The notes under the pieces were generated by a model. That model worked only from the letters and a program-made list of their open reading frames with translations. It was not told the origin of the DNA and ran no database searches. Positions 54,082-62,687 of a DNA stretch of 64,000 nt are shown here, in pieces. The position numbers and the translations under genes are program-made. The stretch spans positions 15,566,177 to 15,630,176 of the forward strand of contig NC_057791.1 of the NCBI RefSeq assembly GCF_014905175.1, read 5' to 3'. Position 1 is the stretch's first letter. Each line of letters begins with the position of its first letter. Source of the DNA: Aphidius gifuensis (lineage: Eukaryota; Arthropoda; Insecta; Hymenoptera; Braconidae).

Positions 54082-55821
54082 TTATTCAAATGTTTTTTTA
54101 ATTTCAACAATTTCTTCAGGTGAAAATTGAAAATAAGTCAATATATGATTGAAATGTTTTGGATCATCTTTAATATATCTTCGAAGATGTGCTTTAAAAT
54201 CATGATTTTTTATAAGCCTTTGTTTAAATTGTTCTTCATGACTATGACAAAATTCAAGAACTGAAAATAGTATTTCAATGGGCATTTCAAAATCAGTTTT
54301 ATGTTTTTTCAACACACGACATAAAAGTGTAATAAAAACACTATCAGCTGTAAAATCTTTTTTAAATTGTGTTATTTGCACGTGATCATTATCAAAACGC
54401 CAACTTAAAAATTTATCAAAGTTATCAAAGTACTTAAAGAGTAATAATTGACAACAAATATTTTTTGAATGAAATAATGCTTTATATGATTTTCTTTCTT
54501 CATCACTTTGAAGTATATTTTTCAGGAAAAGATCAACAACTTCATAATTTTGTTTGTCAACAAATTCGTTGCAATGTATTTCAAAGACTTTATAAATTTC
54601 TGAACGTAGCTTATTTACTCCATCTGTATCATCAATAACAGATGTAACAAGAATAACGGCTTGTAGTTTAAACATTATTGGTTTTTCTATTGACCAACAA
54701 ATTTCAACAATACTTCTTTCAAGATTATCTGGACATTTTTTCCAAATTTCAGGTATCATCCACAGATCAGTATAAACAATTTTCTTATAAAAATTATAAT
54801 CATCAACAATTGTTTCTACAATGATTTTAATTACCCAACTATGCATGTCTTTATCAGAATAATCCAAATCCAATAACAAATATTTCCAGGGCCATTGTTT
54901 AGTCAAAAGAAGAATTATTTTTTCTTCATTTAAAAAGAAAAATTTATTTTTGTTGTCTTCTGTCATGTGTGCCAAAAGAAAAAATATATTACAAATGTGC
55001 TGTATTCGATTTTTATTTAAAGTTACAGTACGCAAACCTTGAGCAAGTTGTAAAATTATCTTATTTTTATCATCTTCACTGAGTTTGTTTATGAAATATT
55101 TAACACCTACAGTGTTGGCTTTGTCAAGACAGTCTATAAGTGCATCCAATTCAGCGATTTTATACGGTAATTTTAACTGTATTTCATCAACGAATTGCAG
55201 CCAGTATTGCTGAATTCTATACATATCCTTTTCATCGATTATAAGTCCACCAGTAGAAATTACAAATTGAATATGGGATTTTATTTGTTGTGAACATTTA
55301 TTCCATATACTGTGCATAACATCCTCGAGGCAATATGTACATGCTTCAAAGAACAAGAATAGCATACTAATATTTTCATTAGCACTGTAAATATTTAAAA
55401 ATGTTTTTACTTCATCTACTCTTCCAATACAATCAAATTTAATGTATTTACAATAAACGTCAGGTCCAGGAAATGACATTCCTAATTTAATAAATAAACC
55501 ATGATTCCATCTTTTTGATGTAAGTGTAAGATAATACAATAAATTTTCTCCAACTGGTCTCATAATTCGCAGTAAATCATTTTTTATTACACACGGTAAT
55601 TTTATTAAATCAACTTGTTCCAATATATTATTGGTAAGCCATTTTTTCATTTCTATCTTGAGTGTATTATCACAAGGAGTTTCAAAGATAGGGCTGGTGA
55701 TATTTTTCGAGAATAAATCACATATTTCAGCGGTCATTGGACGACTTAGCCATATATTTGCAGCTACTTGAATCAATGCCATTTGTTGTAAATTTAATTC
55801 CAATTTAAGTTTCATATCCAT
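54082..55821 (-). CDS. Array copy 13, long form, intact
   Basis: 579 residues, intronless. Landmarks run from NLQQMALIQVAANIWLSRPM through LLRIMRPVGENLLYYL, EACTYCLEDVMHSIWNKC, DALIDCLDKANTVGVKYF, LAHMTEDNKNKFFF, QWPWKYLLLDLDYSDKDMHS (Gln replaces the Glu of EWPW, as in copies 7 and 11), YTDLWMIPEIWKKCPDNLE, LVTSVIDDTDGVNKLRSEIY, FDNFDKFLSWRFDNDHVQIT and a final YFQFSPEEIVEIKKTFE. The stretch DSDKDMHSWVIKIIVETI to SVIDDTDG is nearly the same as in copy 15, its closest relative. The variable centre (FVISTGGLIIDEKDMYRIQQ) is distinct. The upstream block is well kept, with CACGTG at 55904-55909 and GATATATTTATAAAAG ending near 55960. Confidence 0.86.
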   Translation of the reverse strand: MDMKLKLELNLQQMALIQVAANIWLSRPMTAEICDLFSKNITSPIFETPCDNTLKIEMKKWLTNNILEQVDLIKLPCVIKNDLLRIMRPVGENLLYYLTLTSKRWNHGLFIKLGMSFPGPDVYCKYIKFDCIGRVDEVKTFLNIYSANENISMLFLFFEACTYCLEDVMHSIWNKCSQQIKSHIQFVISTGGLIIDEKDMYRIQQYWLQFVDEIQLKLPYKIAELDALIDCLDKANTVGVKYFINKLSEDDKNKIILQLAQGLRTVTLNKNRIQHICNIFFLLAHMTEDNKNKFFFLNEEKIILLLTKQWPWKYLLLDLDYSDKDMHSWVIKIIVETIVDDYNFYKKIVYTDLWMIPEIWKKCPDNLERSIVEICWSIEKPIMFKLQAVILVTSVIDDTDGVNKLRSEIYKVFEIHCNEFVDKQNYEVVDLFLKNILQSDEERKSYKALFHSKNICCQLLLFKYFDNFDKFLSWRFDNDHVQITQFKKDFTADSVFITLLCRVLKKHKTDFEMPIEILFSVLEFCHSHEEQFKQRLIKNHDFKAHLRRYIKDDPKHFNHILTYFQFSPEEIVEIKKTFE

Positions 55822-57010
55822 GATGATTTTTTTGTTTATTTATTTAAAACAATTTGTAAACAATGAAACTTGTATTTTAACCTTAGAAAATCACTATGTT
55901 TCACACGTGTATCACTTAAATATTATTTTGCACTGTTTTGCACTGATATATTTATAAAAGAAGAGTGAGCGCAAAAGAGAATACAAGATATGGTGAACGA
56001 GAATTTCGAACCCACGCTACGATTTTTTTTTAGTAAAAGTGAGAAACAAGATTATCTCTCTCTGTTTTTTTTTTTTTTTTTTCTGTAGATGCCTCTGTAA
56101 AACATAATATTCTATGAGAAAATATTGTTTTTTGATTTACGTATTATTTTTTACCTGAACAAGTGACGAAACTTCTTCATAATTTTGAACGATGATAATC
56201 CTGATTAAATTAAATCTCATTTCAAAAAATCATGTTTTTGAAAAAACTTATACTGCAGTTTTTAAATAGTTTTAGTACAAGTTTTATTTTATTTTTTTAT
56301 TTATTTATTTTATTTATTTAATTTTATTATTTTTATTTATTTAATTTTATGTACTGATACATGCGGAAAATACTTAATGCAGAAGGTATAAAAATTTTAC
56401 ATTATTTTTACCTTACATTACAATTTTACGCATTACATTTATGTATCAAGAAGTTTATTTTATTCTGGAAAAAATATAGTTTAATAAAAAACATGTAAAT
56501 TCACTCAATTGTCCAACTAAAAATATATAACTTATGTGCTAAAATGGAAGGTTAAAATTAAATCCAAGATTTATGATAAAAAGGAATGAATTTTTTTTAA
56601 ACACACAGATATTTTATTGATGAAAATTTAACAACAATATTTTTCATTTTTTAAGTTACATATTTAATATCACATGAATATATGTGTATACATTTTTTTT
56701 TTTTTTATATTTTATCTAATTTATTTATCAGGTATTTCTCAGTAATAATTAACATTATTATATCTATCACTTACAAAAATACTTGGACGTTAATAGTCGT
56801 AGAAAAGAATGTTTTAAATGTTTTTTTTAATTTCAACAATTTTTTCAGATCAAAATTAAAAAAAAGTAAATAACGAATTGAAATATTTTGTATCTTTCTC
56901 AATATATTATTCTAGATGTATTCTTTGGAATAGATATTTTTATGATTTTTTGTTTAATTTATATTTGGTGATTGTTGTAATTCTTGATATGATTTATTTT
57001 TTATATTATT
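55822..57010. other. 5' flank of copy 13 and spacer to copy 14
   Basis: Promoter-like block first (CACGTG 55904-55909). About 55990-56040 is a small stretch unlike its paralogues (GAATTTCGAACCCACGCTAC). The GATGATAATCCTGATTAAAT block lies near 56192, a TTTATTTATTTATT-rich run at about 56280-56345, and AAAATATATAACTTATGTGC near 56520. The uninterrupted empty site matching the 2-kb insertion is at about 56680-56740. The short-form 3' remnant of copy 14 occupies about 56815-57010. RUS1 exon shreds are not evident here. Confidence 0.55.
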
Positions 57011-58387
57011 TTATAGTATATTTTTCACATAAAGATCAACAATTTCGTATTTTTGTTTGTCAATAAATTCGTTGCAATGTATTTCAAAGCCATTAAAAAT
57101 TTCTGAACGTAGTTTATTCACTCCATCAGTATCATCAATAACAGATGTAACAAGAGTAACAGCTTCTAGTTTAAACATCATTGGTTTGTCCCATGACCAA
57201 CAAATTTCAGCAATACTTTCTTTAAAACGATTTGGATTTTTTTTCCAAATTTCAGATATCATCCACAGATCAGTATAAACAATTTTTTTATAAAAATCAT
57301 AATCATCAACAATTCTTTCTACAATGATTTTAATCAACCAATCATATGTTTCTTTATCAAAATAATCCAAATCCAATAGCAAATATTTCCAGGGCCATTC
57401 TGTAATCAATAGTGAAATTATAGTTTTTCCACTTGAAATTAAAAATTTATTTTTGTCGTCTTCTGTCATTTGTGCCAAAAGATGAAATAAATTAAAAGTG
57501 TGTTCATTTGCACCAGATGAATGTGCCAAAATGAACATTAAATTAGAAGTGTGTTGATTTACATCAATTGGATTTTGACGCTGAATTATTTCTAAAGTCA
57601 TACTTATTATGAATCGTTGGAGAAATATTTTTTCAACAAATGGTACAATTACCTTATTTTTATCATCTTGACTGAGTTTGTTTATGAGATATTTAACACC
57701 TACAGTGTTGGCTTTTTCAAGACAGTCTTCAAGTGCATCTATTTCAGTGATTTCATATGGTAATTTAAATTGATTTTTATCAACGATTTGCATCCAGTAT
57801 TGCTGGATTTTCAACACATTACTTTCATCAGATTCAAGATCGATCGAAAATAAGCGTCTAATTTTATTTTTTGTTTGTTCTGAACACTTGTTCCATATAC
57901 TGTAGATAATATCCTCAAGGCAATATGTACATGCTGCATGAAAGAAGAATAGCACACTTATATTTTCACGAGCATTGTAAATATTTAAAAATGTTTTTAC
58001 TTCATCTACTTTACCAAAACAATCAAATTCAATGTGTTTACAGTAAACGTCAAGTCCAGGAAATAACTGGAGATCATCAAATTTTGTCCATGTATGTCTT
58101 GCAAGATAATACAATAAATTTTCTCCAACTGGTTTCATAATTTGCATTAAATCATTTTTTATTACATAAGGTAATTTTAATAAATCAACTTGTTCAAATA
58201 TATCAATAAGCCATTCTTTTATTTTCATCTTGATTTTATTATCAAGGGGAGACTTCAATTCGACGTCATTCCTTGTGACATAATTACTTATTTTAGTAAT
58301 TATTGGACGACTTAACCACATATTTACAGCTACTCGAATTGATGCAATTTGTTGTAAATTCGATTCCAGTTTTAATTTTATAACCAT
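57011..58387 (-). CDS. Array copy 14, short form with internal duplication
   Basis: 458 residues, intronless, ending IVDLYVKNIL as in copies 8 and 12. N-terminus MVIKLKLESNLQQIASIRVA; VTRNDVELKSPLDNKIK close to copies 1 and 12; LMQIMKPVGENLLYYLARHT; AACTYCLEDIIYSIWNKC; DALEDCLEKANTVGVKYL; duplicated NQHTSNLMFILAHSSGANE / HTFNLFHLLAQMTEDD; EWPWKYLLLDLDYFDKETYD. From there to the end it is almost the same as copy 12. The upstream E-box is CACATGTG (58470-58477), with a TATA-like GATATATTTATAAAAT. It is a sister of copy 12, about 5.4 kb away start to start. Confidence 0.77.
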   Translation of the reverse strand: MVIKLKLESNLQQIASIRVAVNMWLSRPIITKISNYVTRNDVELKSPLDNKIKMKIKEWLIDIFEQVDLLKLPYVIKNDLMQIMKPVGENLLYYLARHTWTKFDDLQLFPGLDVYCKHIEFDCFGKVDEVKTFLNIYNARENISVLFFFHAACTYCLEDIIYSIWNKCSEQTKNKIRRLFSIDLESDESNVLKIQQYWMQIVDKNQFKLPYEITEIDALEDCLEKANTVGVKYLINKLSQDDKNKVIVPFVEKIFLQRFIISMTLEIIQRQNPIDVNQHTSNLMFILAHSSGANEHTFNLFHLLAQMTEDDKNKFLISSGKTIISLLITEWPWKYLLLDLDYFDKETYDWLIKIIVERIVDDYDFYKKIVYTDLWMISEIWKKNPNRFKESIAEICWSWDKPMMFKLEAVTLVTSVIDDTDGVNKLRSEIFNGFEIHCNEFIDKQKYEIVDLYVKNIL

Positions 58388-59496
58388 GATGATTCTTTTG
58401 TTTATTTATTTAAAACAATTTTTAAAAAGAAATTATCATTATATAACCTCAAATAATCACTGGTTTTCACACATGTGTCAATTTAATATTATATTGCAAT
58501 GATATATTTATAAAATACGAGAGAGAAAAAGAGATTAGACAATGACATAAAATTAAACCAATAAGGGCATCATAAAGTGGCGCCGCACATTTAATACGAT
58601 AAATTGCGATAAATTATATAATAAATGTATGAAAACTGGAAACACACCTTTATAAAATTCCATCAATACTAAAAAAAAGTAATTCAACAAAAATTATTCT
58701 CGAACATACGCATAATAATTAATTAATTCTCGTTTATTAGATTAATTTTAGGAATAGAAAAGAGATTAATAAATTATTTTACAATTTATTATTTAATTTA
58801 AAATCGAATTTTATTTTAAACTTTAATTTTTAAGAAAAATTGTTTATAATCACTGTATCATCAATAACAATAATCAGATGTTTTTACAATAGTTTCAGTA
58901 CTATTTTTATGTACGATTAGATATTGATACCATTGTAAAATGATTACTTTATTATTATATTTAAAAAAACTTAATGAAGAAGCTTCCCAATCTAAAATGT
59001 ATTTTTACATCATTTACTTATTACATTACAATTTTAAAATATCTGCTGTAATAAAAAAACTTGTAATCTTACTTAATAATTAAATTATTATATACATATA
59101 TCGCTATAAAATAATTAAATAACAATTATTGTCTATCAAAAAATAAAAATTCTTTTTGGTCAACTTCGTCAACACTAGCTAGTTAAAAGTGGAACTTTTT
59201 TGCTACAACAAAAAGCTCAAATTAAATCCAAGATTAATGATAAAAAAGAAATGTTTATAAACACACAGACATTTTGTTGATAAAAGTTTAACATAATTTT
59301 TTATTTTTACAATAAGTTACATGATTAATATCACATGAACATATATGTATATGTTTTTTTTATTTCATATTATTTATTTATTAGGTATTTCTCGTAAAAA
59401 ATAACATTATTATATCTATTAATTACAGAAATATTTAAAAGTCAATAATAAAAAAAAAAAACGCAAAAATTATTGAGGTAAATTATTGTTGTATAA
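58388..59496. other. 5' flank of copy 14 and spacer to copy 15
   Basis: Parallels 52953-54081 nearly step for step: CACATGTG block, GA run, GTGGCGCCGCACAT, array scrap at about 58815-58880, AAGCTTCCCAATCTAAAATG near 58980, RUS1 exon-6 shred at about 59128-59178 (TTGTCTATCAAAAAATAAAA then TTCGTCAACACTAGCTAG), and the 3' flank of copy 15. This shows that copies 12-13 and 14-15 arose by duplication of a two-gene block. No gene is present in the interval. Confidence 0.6.
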
Positions 59497-61199
59497 TTAT
59501 TCAAATGTTTTTTTAATTTCAACAATTTCTTCAGGTGAAAATTGAAAATAAGTCAATATATGATTGAAATGTTTTGGATCATCTTTAATATGTCTTCGAA
59601 GATGTGCTTGAAAATTATGATTTTTTATGAGCCTTTGTTTAAATTGTTTTTGATAACTAGGATCAAAGTCAAGAAATAAAAATAATATTCTAATATATAT
59701 TTCAAAATTAGTTTCATGTTTTTTTAATACACGACATAAAAGTGTAATAAAAACACTATCAGCTCTTAAATCTTTTTTAAATTGTGTTAGTTGCATATAT
59801 CACACATATCAAAACGCAAACTTGAAAGTTTATCAAAGTTATCAAAGTACTTGGAGAGTAATAATCGACAACAAATATTTTTTGAATGTAATAATGCTTT
59901 ATATGATTTTCTTTCTTCATCACTTTGAAGTATATTTTTCAGGAAAAGATCAACAACTTCATAATTTTGTTGGTCAACAAATTCATCGCAATGTATTTCA
60001 AAGCCTTTATAAATTTTTGAACGTAGCTTATTTACTCCATCTGTATCATCAATAACAGATGTAACAAGAATAACGGCTAGTAGTTTAAACATTATTGGTT
60101 TTTCTATTGACCAACAAATTTCAACAATACTTGTTTCAAGATTATCTGGACATTTTTTCCAAATTTCAGGTATCATCCACAGATCAGTATAAACAATTTT
60201 CTTATAAAAATTATAATCATCAACAATTGTTTCTACAATGATTTTAATTACCCAACTATGCATGTCTTTATCAGAATAAACCAAATTCAATAGCAAATAT
60301 TTCCAGGGCCATTTTTTAATTGAAAGTAAAATTATACTTTTTGTACTTAAAGTGCAAAGATCAATCTTGTCGTTCTCTGTAATTTGTGAGAAAAGATAAA
60401 ATAAATTACAAGTGTGTTGATTTAGTTTTTGAACAAGTGGTATAACTATTTTGTTTTTATCATCTTGACTGAATTTGTTGATGAAATATTTAACACTTAC
60501 AGTGTGGGCTTCTTGAACACAGTATTCAAGTGCATTTATTTCAGTGATTTCATATGGTAATTTTAACTGATTTTTATCAACGATTTGCACCCAGTATTGC
60601 TGCATAATATGCTTATAAAAAATATTTTTATTTTGTTCAAAAAAATAATTATTTCTAGTAAGTAATTGTTTAATTTCAAGTTTCATTCGTTCTGAACATT
60701 TTTTCCATATACTGAAGATAAGATCCTCAAGGCAATATGTACATGCTTCATAAAAAAAGAATACCAAACTAAAATTCCCATTAGCATTGTAAATATTCAA
60801 AAATGTTTTCACTTCATCTACTTTACCAAAACAATCAAATTCAATGTGCTTACAATAAACGTCAAGTCCAGGAAATGACTGTTCTCTAAATAATCTACCC
60901 CAGTTTGTAGATGTATGTCTTGCAAGATAATCCAATAAATTTTCTCCAACTGGTTTTATAACGTACAGTAAATCATTTTTTATTGCATTAGGTAATTTCA
61001 TTGACGAATCAACTTGTTCAAATATGTCAGTAAGCCATTCTCTTATTATTATCTTTAATCTGTCATCACTCAGAGATTTATTCTCTGTGACAAAATTACT
61101 TATTCTAGTAATCATTGGACGACTTAGCCATATATTTGCAGCTACTCGAATTAATGCTATATGTTGTAAATTTGATTCGACTTTAAATTTTATACTCAT
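59497..61199 (-). pseudogene. Array copy 15, long form with frameshift
   Basis: The main frame (59787-61199, 470 residues) runs from MSIKFKVESNLQHIALIRVA to FDKLSSLRFDMCDICN. The C-terminal module continues in a second frame (59497-59796: QLTQFKKDLRADSVFITLLC to YFQFSPEEIVEIKKTFE). Against copy 13, two extra bases near 59790-59805 shift the frame just after the FLNWRF position, and RFDND has become RFDMCD. The centre is also shortened: the stretch after DKNKIVIPLVQKL jumps directly to NQHTCNLFYL, omitting about 15-20 residues. A MITE-like element interrupts its upstream block and removes the CACGTG, so both coding and control sequence look damaged. A truncated 470-residue product remains possible. 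Confidence 0.75.
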
Positions 61200-61287
61200 G
61201 ATGATTTTTTTGTTTGTTAATTTAAAACAATTTATAAAAAGAAATTATTCTCATAACCTGTTATAATAATTACTGGGTTTCACACAT
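61200..61287 (-). promoter_or_regulatory. Truncated upstream block of copy 15
   Basis: The leader and the string ACTGGGTTTCACACA are kept, but the continuation expected from other copies (CGTGTATCACTT and the TATA-like string) is replaced by the left end of a MITE-like element at 61288. Confidence 0.55.
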
Positions 61288-61581
61288 TGAAATATAATAA
61301 ATATAATAAAACTGGAAGGTGAACTCAGGTGAACTCCTATGCAGGTAAATGGTGAATTCCCTGGCATTCTCTCTCACTCACGCATGCGCACATTGAATCT
61401 TGTACAGTCAACGCCGTCAACGGCAAAAAAAACTAGTACTACACGGTATAAACTTTACATTATATTTCAGTAATCTCAACCAATTATAGTTGACGTGACT
61501 GTACCGACAAGGACGACAGGCCAACCATTGAGTTTCTCTCTCGGCTACACTGGCTTCCGCTTCCAGTTTTATTATATTTCA
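61288..61581. mobile_element. MITE-like element in the copy 15 promoter
   Basis: About 294 bp. Left end TGAAATATAATAAATATAAT..AAAACTGGAAG, right end CTTCCAGTTTTATTATATTT then CA, which are inverted copies except for a 9-base internal duplication on the left. The interior is much richer in G and C than the surrounding spacer (CGCATGCGCA, CAACGCCGTCAACGGC) and has a second, internal TTATATTTCAGT. It has no ORF. The target-site duplication is not clear. Confidence 0.7.
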
Positions 61582-62002
61582 GTGGATAAAATATATTAAT
61601 ATTGAAAAAAAAAAAACCCTAATAAAATACCAACATCACAAAATACCAAAAAAAAAAAATTAAAACATGAAACTTAATTAATTGATTACTGTATGGTGAA
61701 TTCTTTGATTAATTAATATACTGATGGTGAATATATTCACTAATGCTGCATTTAATTATTTACTCAATCGTTTGGGTATATTGATTGTTAAATTCAATAA
61801 ATTGAGAAAGTATAAAACATAGTTGTTATTGTATTTACACAGTTATTCATAAATTCATAAATTTTTTTTAAATATAAATGTGCTCAATAGAATAACATTA
61901 AAAATAAAGTAATTCTAATAATTGAATTGGAGAAATTTACTTGTCTAAATTATTTTTTTCTACGCATGACACTGCGCAGTAATAAGTATAGTTTATAAAG
62001 TC
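61582..62002. other. Spacer between two MITE-like elements
   Basis: Contains array-type spacer (TTGATTGTTAAATTCAATAA) and the start of a copied RUS1 upstream region: AATTTACTTGTCTAAATTAT, then TTTCTACGCATGACACTGCG at about 61957-61976. RUS1 exons are absent. Confidence 0.5.
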
Positions 62003-62252
62003 GGTGTTTCTTTTGTGTATTTATTTTTTTTCACTTTCATGCGAATGACCATGCACATGCGCCTGTTATGCAAACTTGTTGAGAGAACAGTGGCGTCGAA
62101 CAAATAATTTTTCAAAAATAATAATTAAAACATGGCTGATCTAGCCCCTAATGTCCTACGCTGTTGCAAACTGACTTTTTGTGGACTGCGCATTCAATTG
62201 CGTATGCGCGAAAATAAACAGGAAGAAAAATAAACACCCAAAAGAAAGCACC
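62003..62252. mobile_element. GGTG-ended MITE-like element
   Basis: 250 bp bounded by GGTGTTTCTTTTGTGTATTT (62003) and AAATAAACACCCAAAAGAAA..GCACC (to 62252), imperfect inverted copies of each other. It splits the copied RUS1 upstream region: paralogues read continuously from the TTGATAAAGCATAA stretch to AGTTCTGATTACACC (compare 34690-34720). The GC-richer interior contains GCGTATGCGCGAAAA and CATGCACATGCGCC. It has no coding capacity. Confidence 0.75.
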
Positions 62253-62687
62253 TATTAAGTTCTGATTATCCCACAAAATAAAACAATAATTTGGATTCTG
62301 TTTTTGATATCATGAACAAGAGCCAGTGACATCACTCTTTTATAATTTTAAACGATGATAATCCTGAATAAATTAAATCCCATAATTAAATAATATTTTA
62401 ACATTAAAATAATTGAAAAACATTTAAAATGTTTTTTAAAAAAAAATTATGTCTTTATAAAAGTATATAGTATAATTTATTAAATAGTTTAAGTACAATT
62501 TTCATGTATGATTTGATATTATTTGTGCAAAGAAATAAAAAGTTAAAAAAAGAAATCGAACTAAAATTTTGATATTTTCTTTAAATTTCGAAAATTTATT
62601 CAGATGAAAATTTAAAAAATTCAATTCAATATATTTTTTAGATCTTTTTAAATATATATCCAATATGCGCGTTCGAATAAAACTTTT
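62253..62687. other. Copied RUS1 upstream region and 3' remnant of copy 16
   Basis: About 62260-62530 matches 34715-34985 (AAGTTCTGATTATCCCACAA, then GATGATAATCCTGAATAAAT). About 62570-62687 is the worn 3' end of copy 16 after the shared short-form deletion. The order long copy 15 - RUS1 upstream - short copy 16 is the same as copy 5 - RUS1 - copy 6. Confidence 0.6.

Noticed and set aside
55990..56040. tRNA- or SINE-like B-box string (GGGTTCGAA on the minus strand)
   Set aside because: The flanking bases do not form a T-stem, and no A-box or acceptor stem is found at the right distance.
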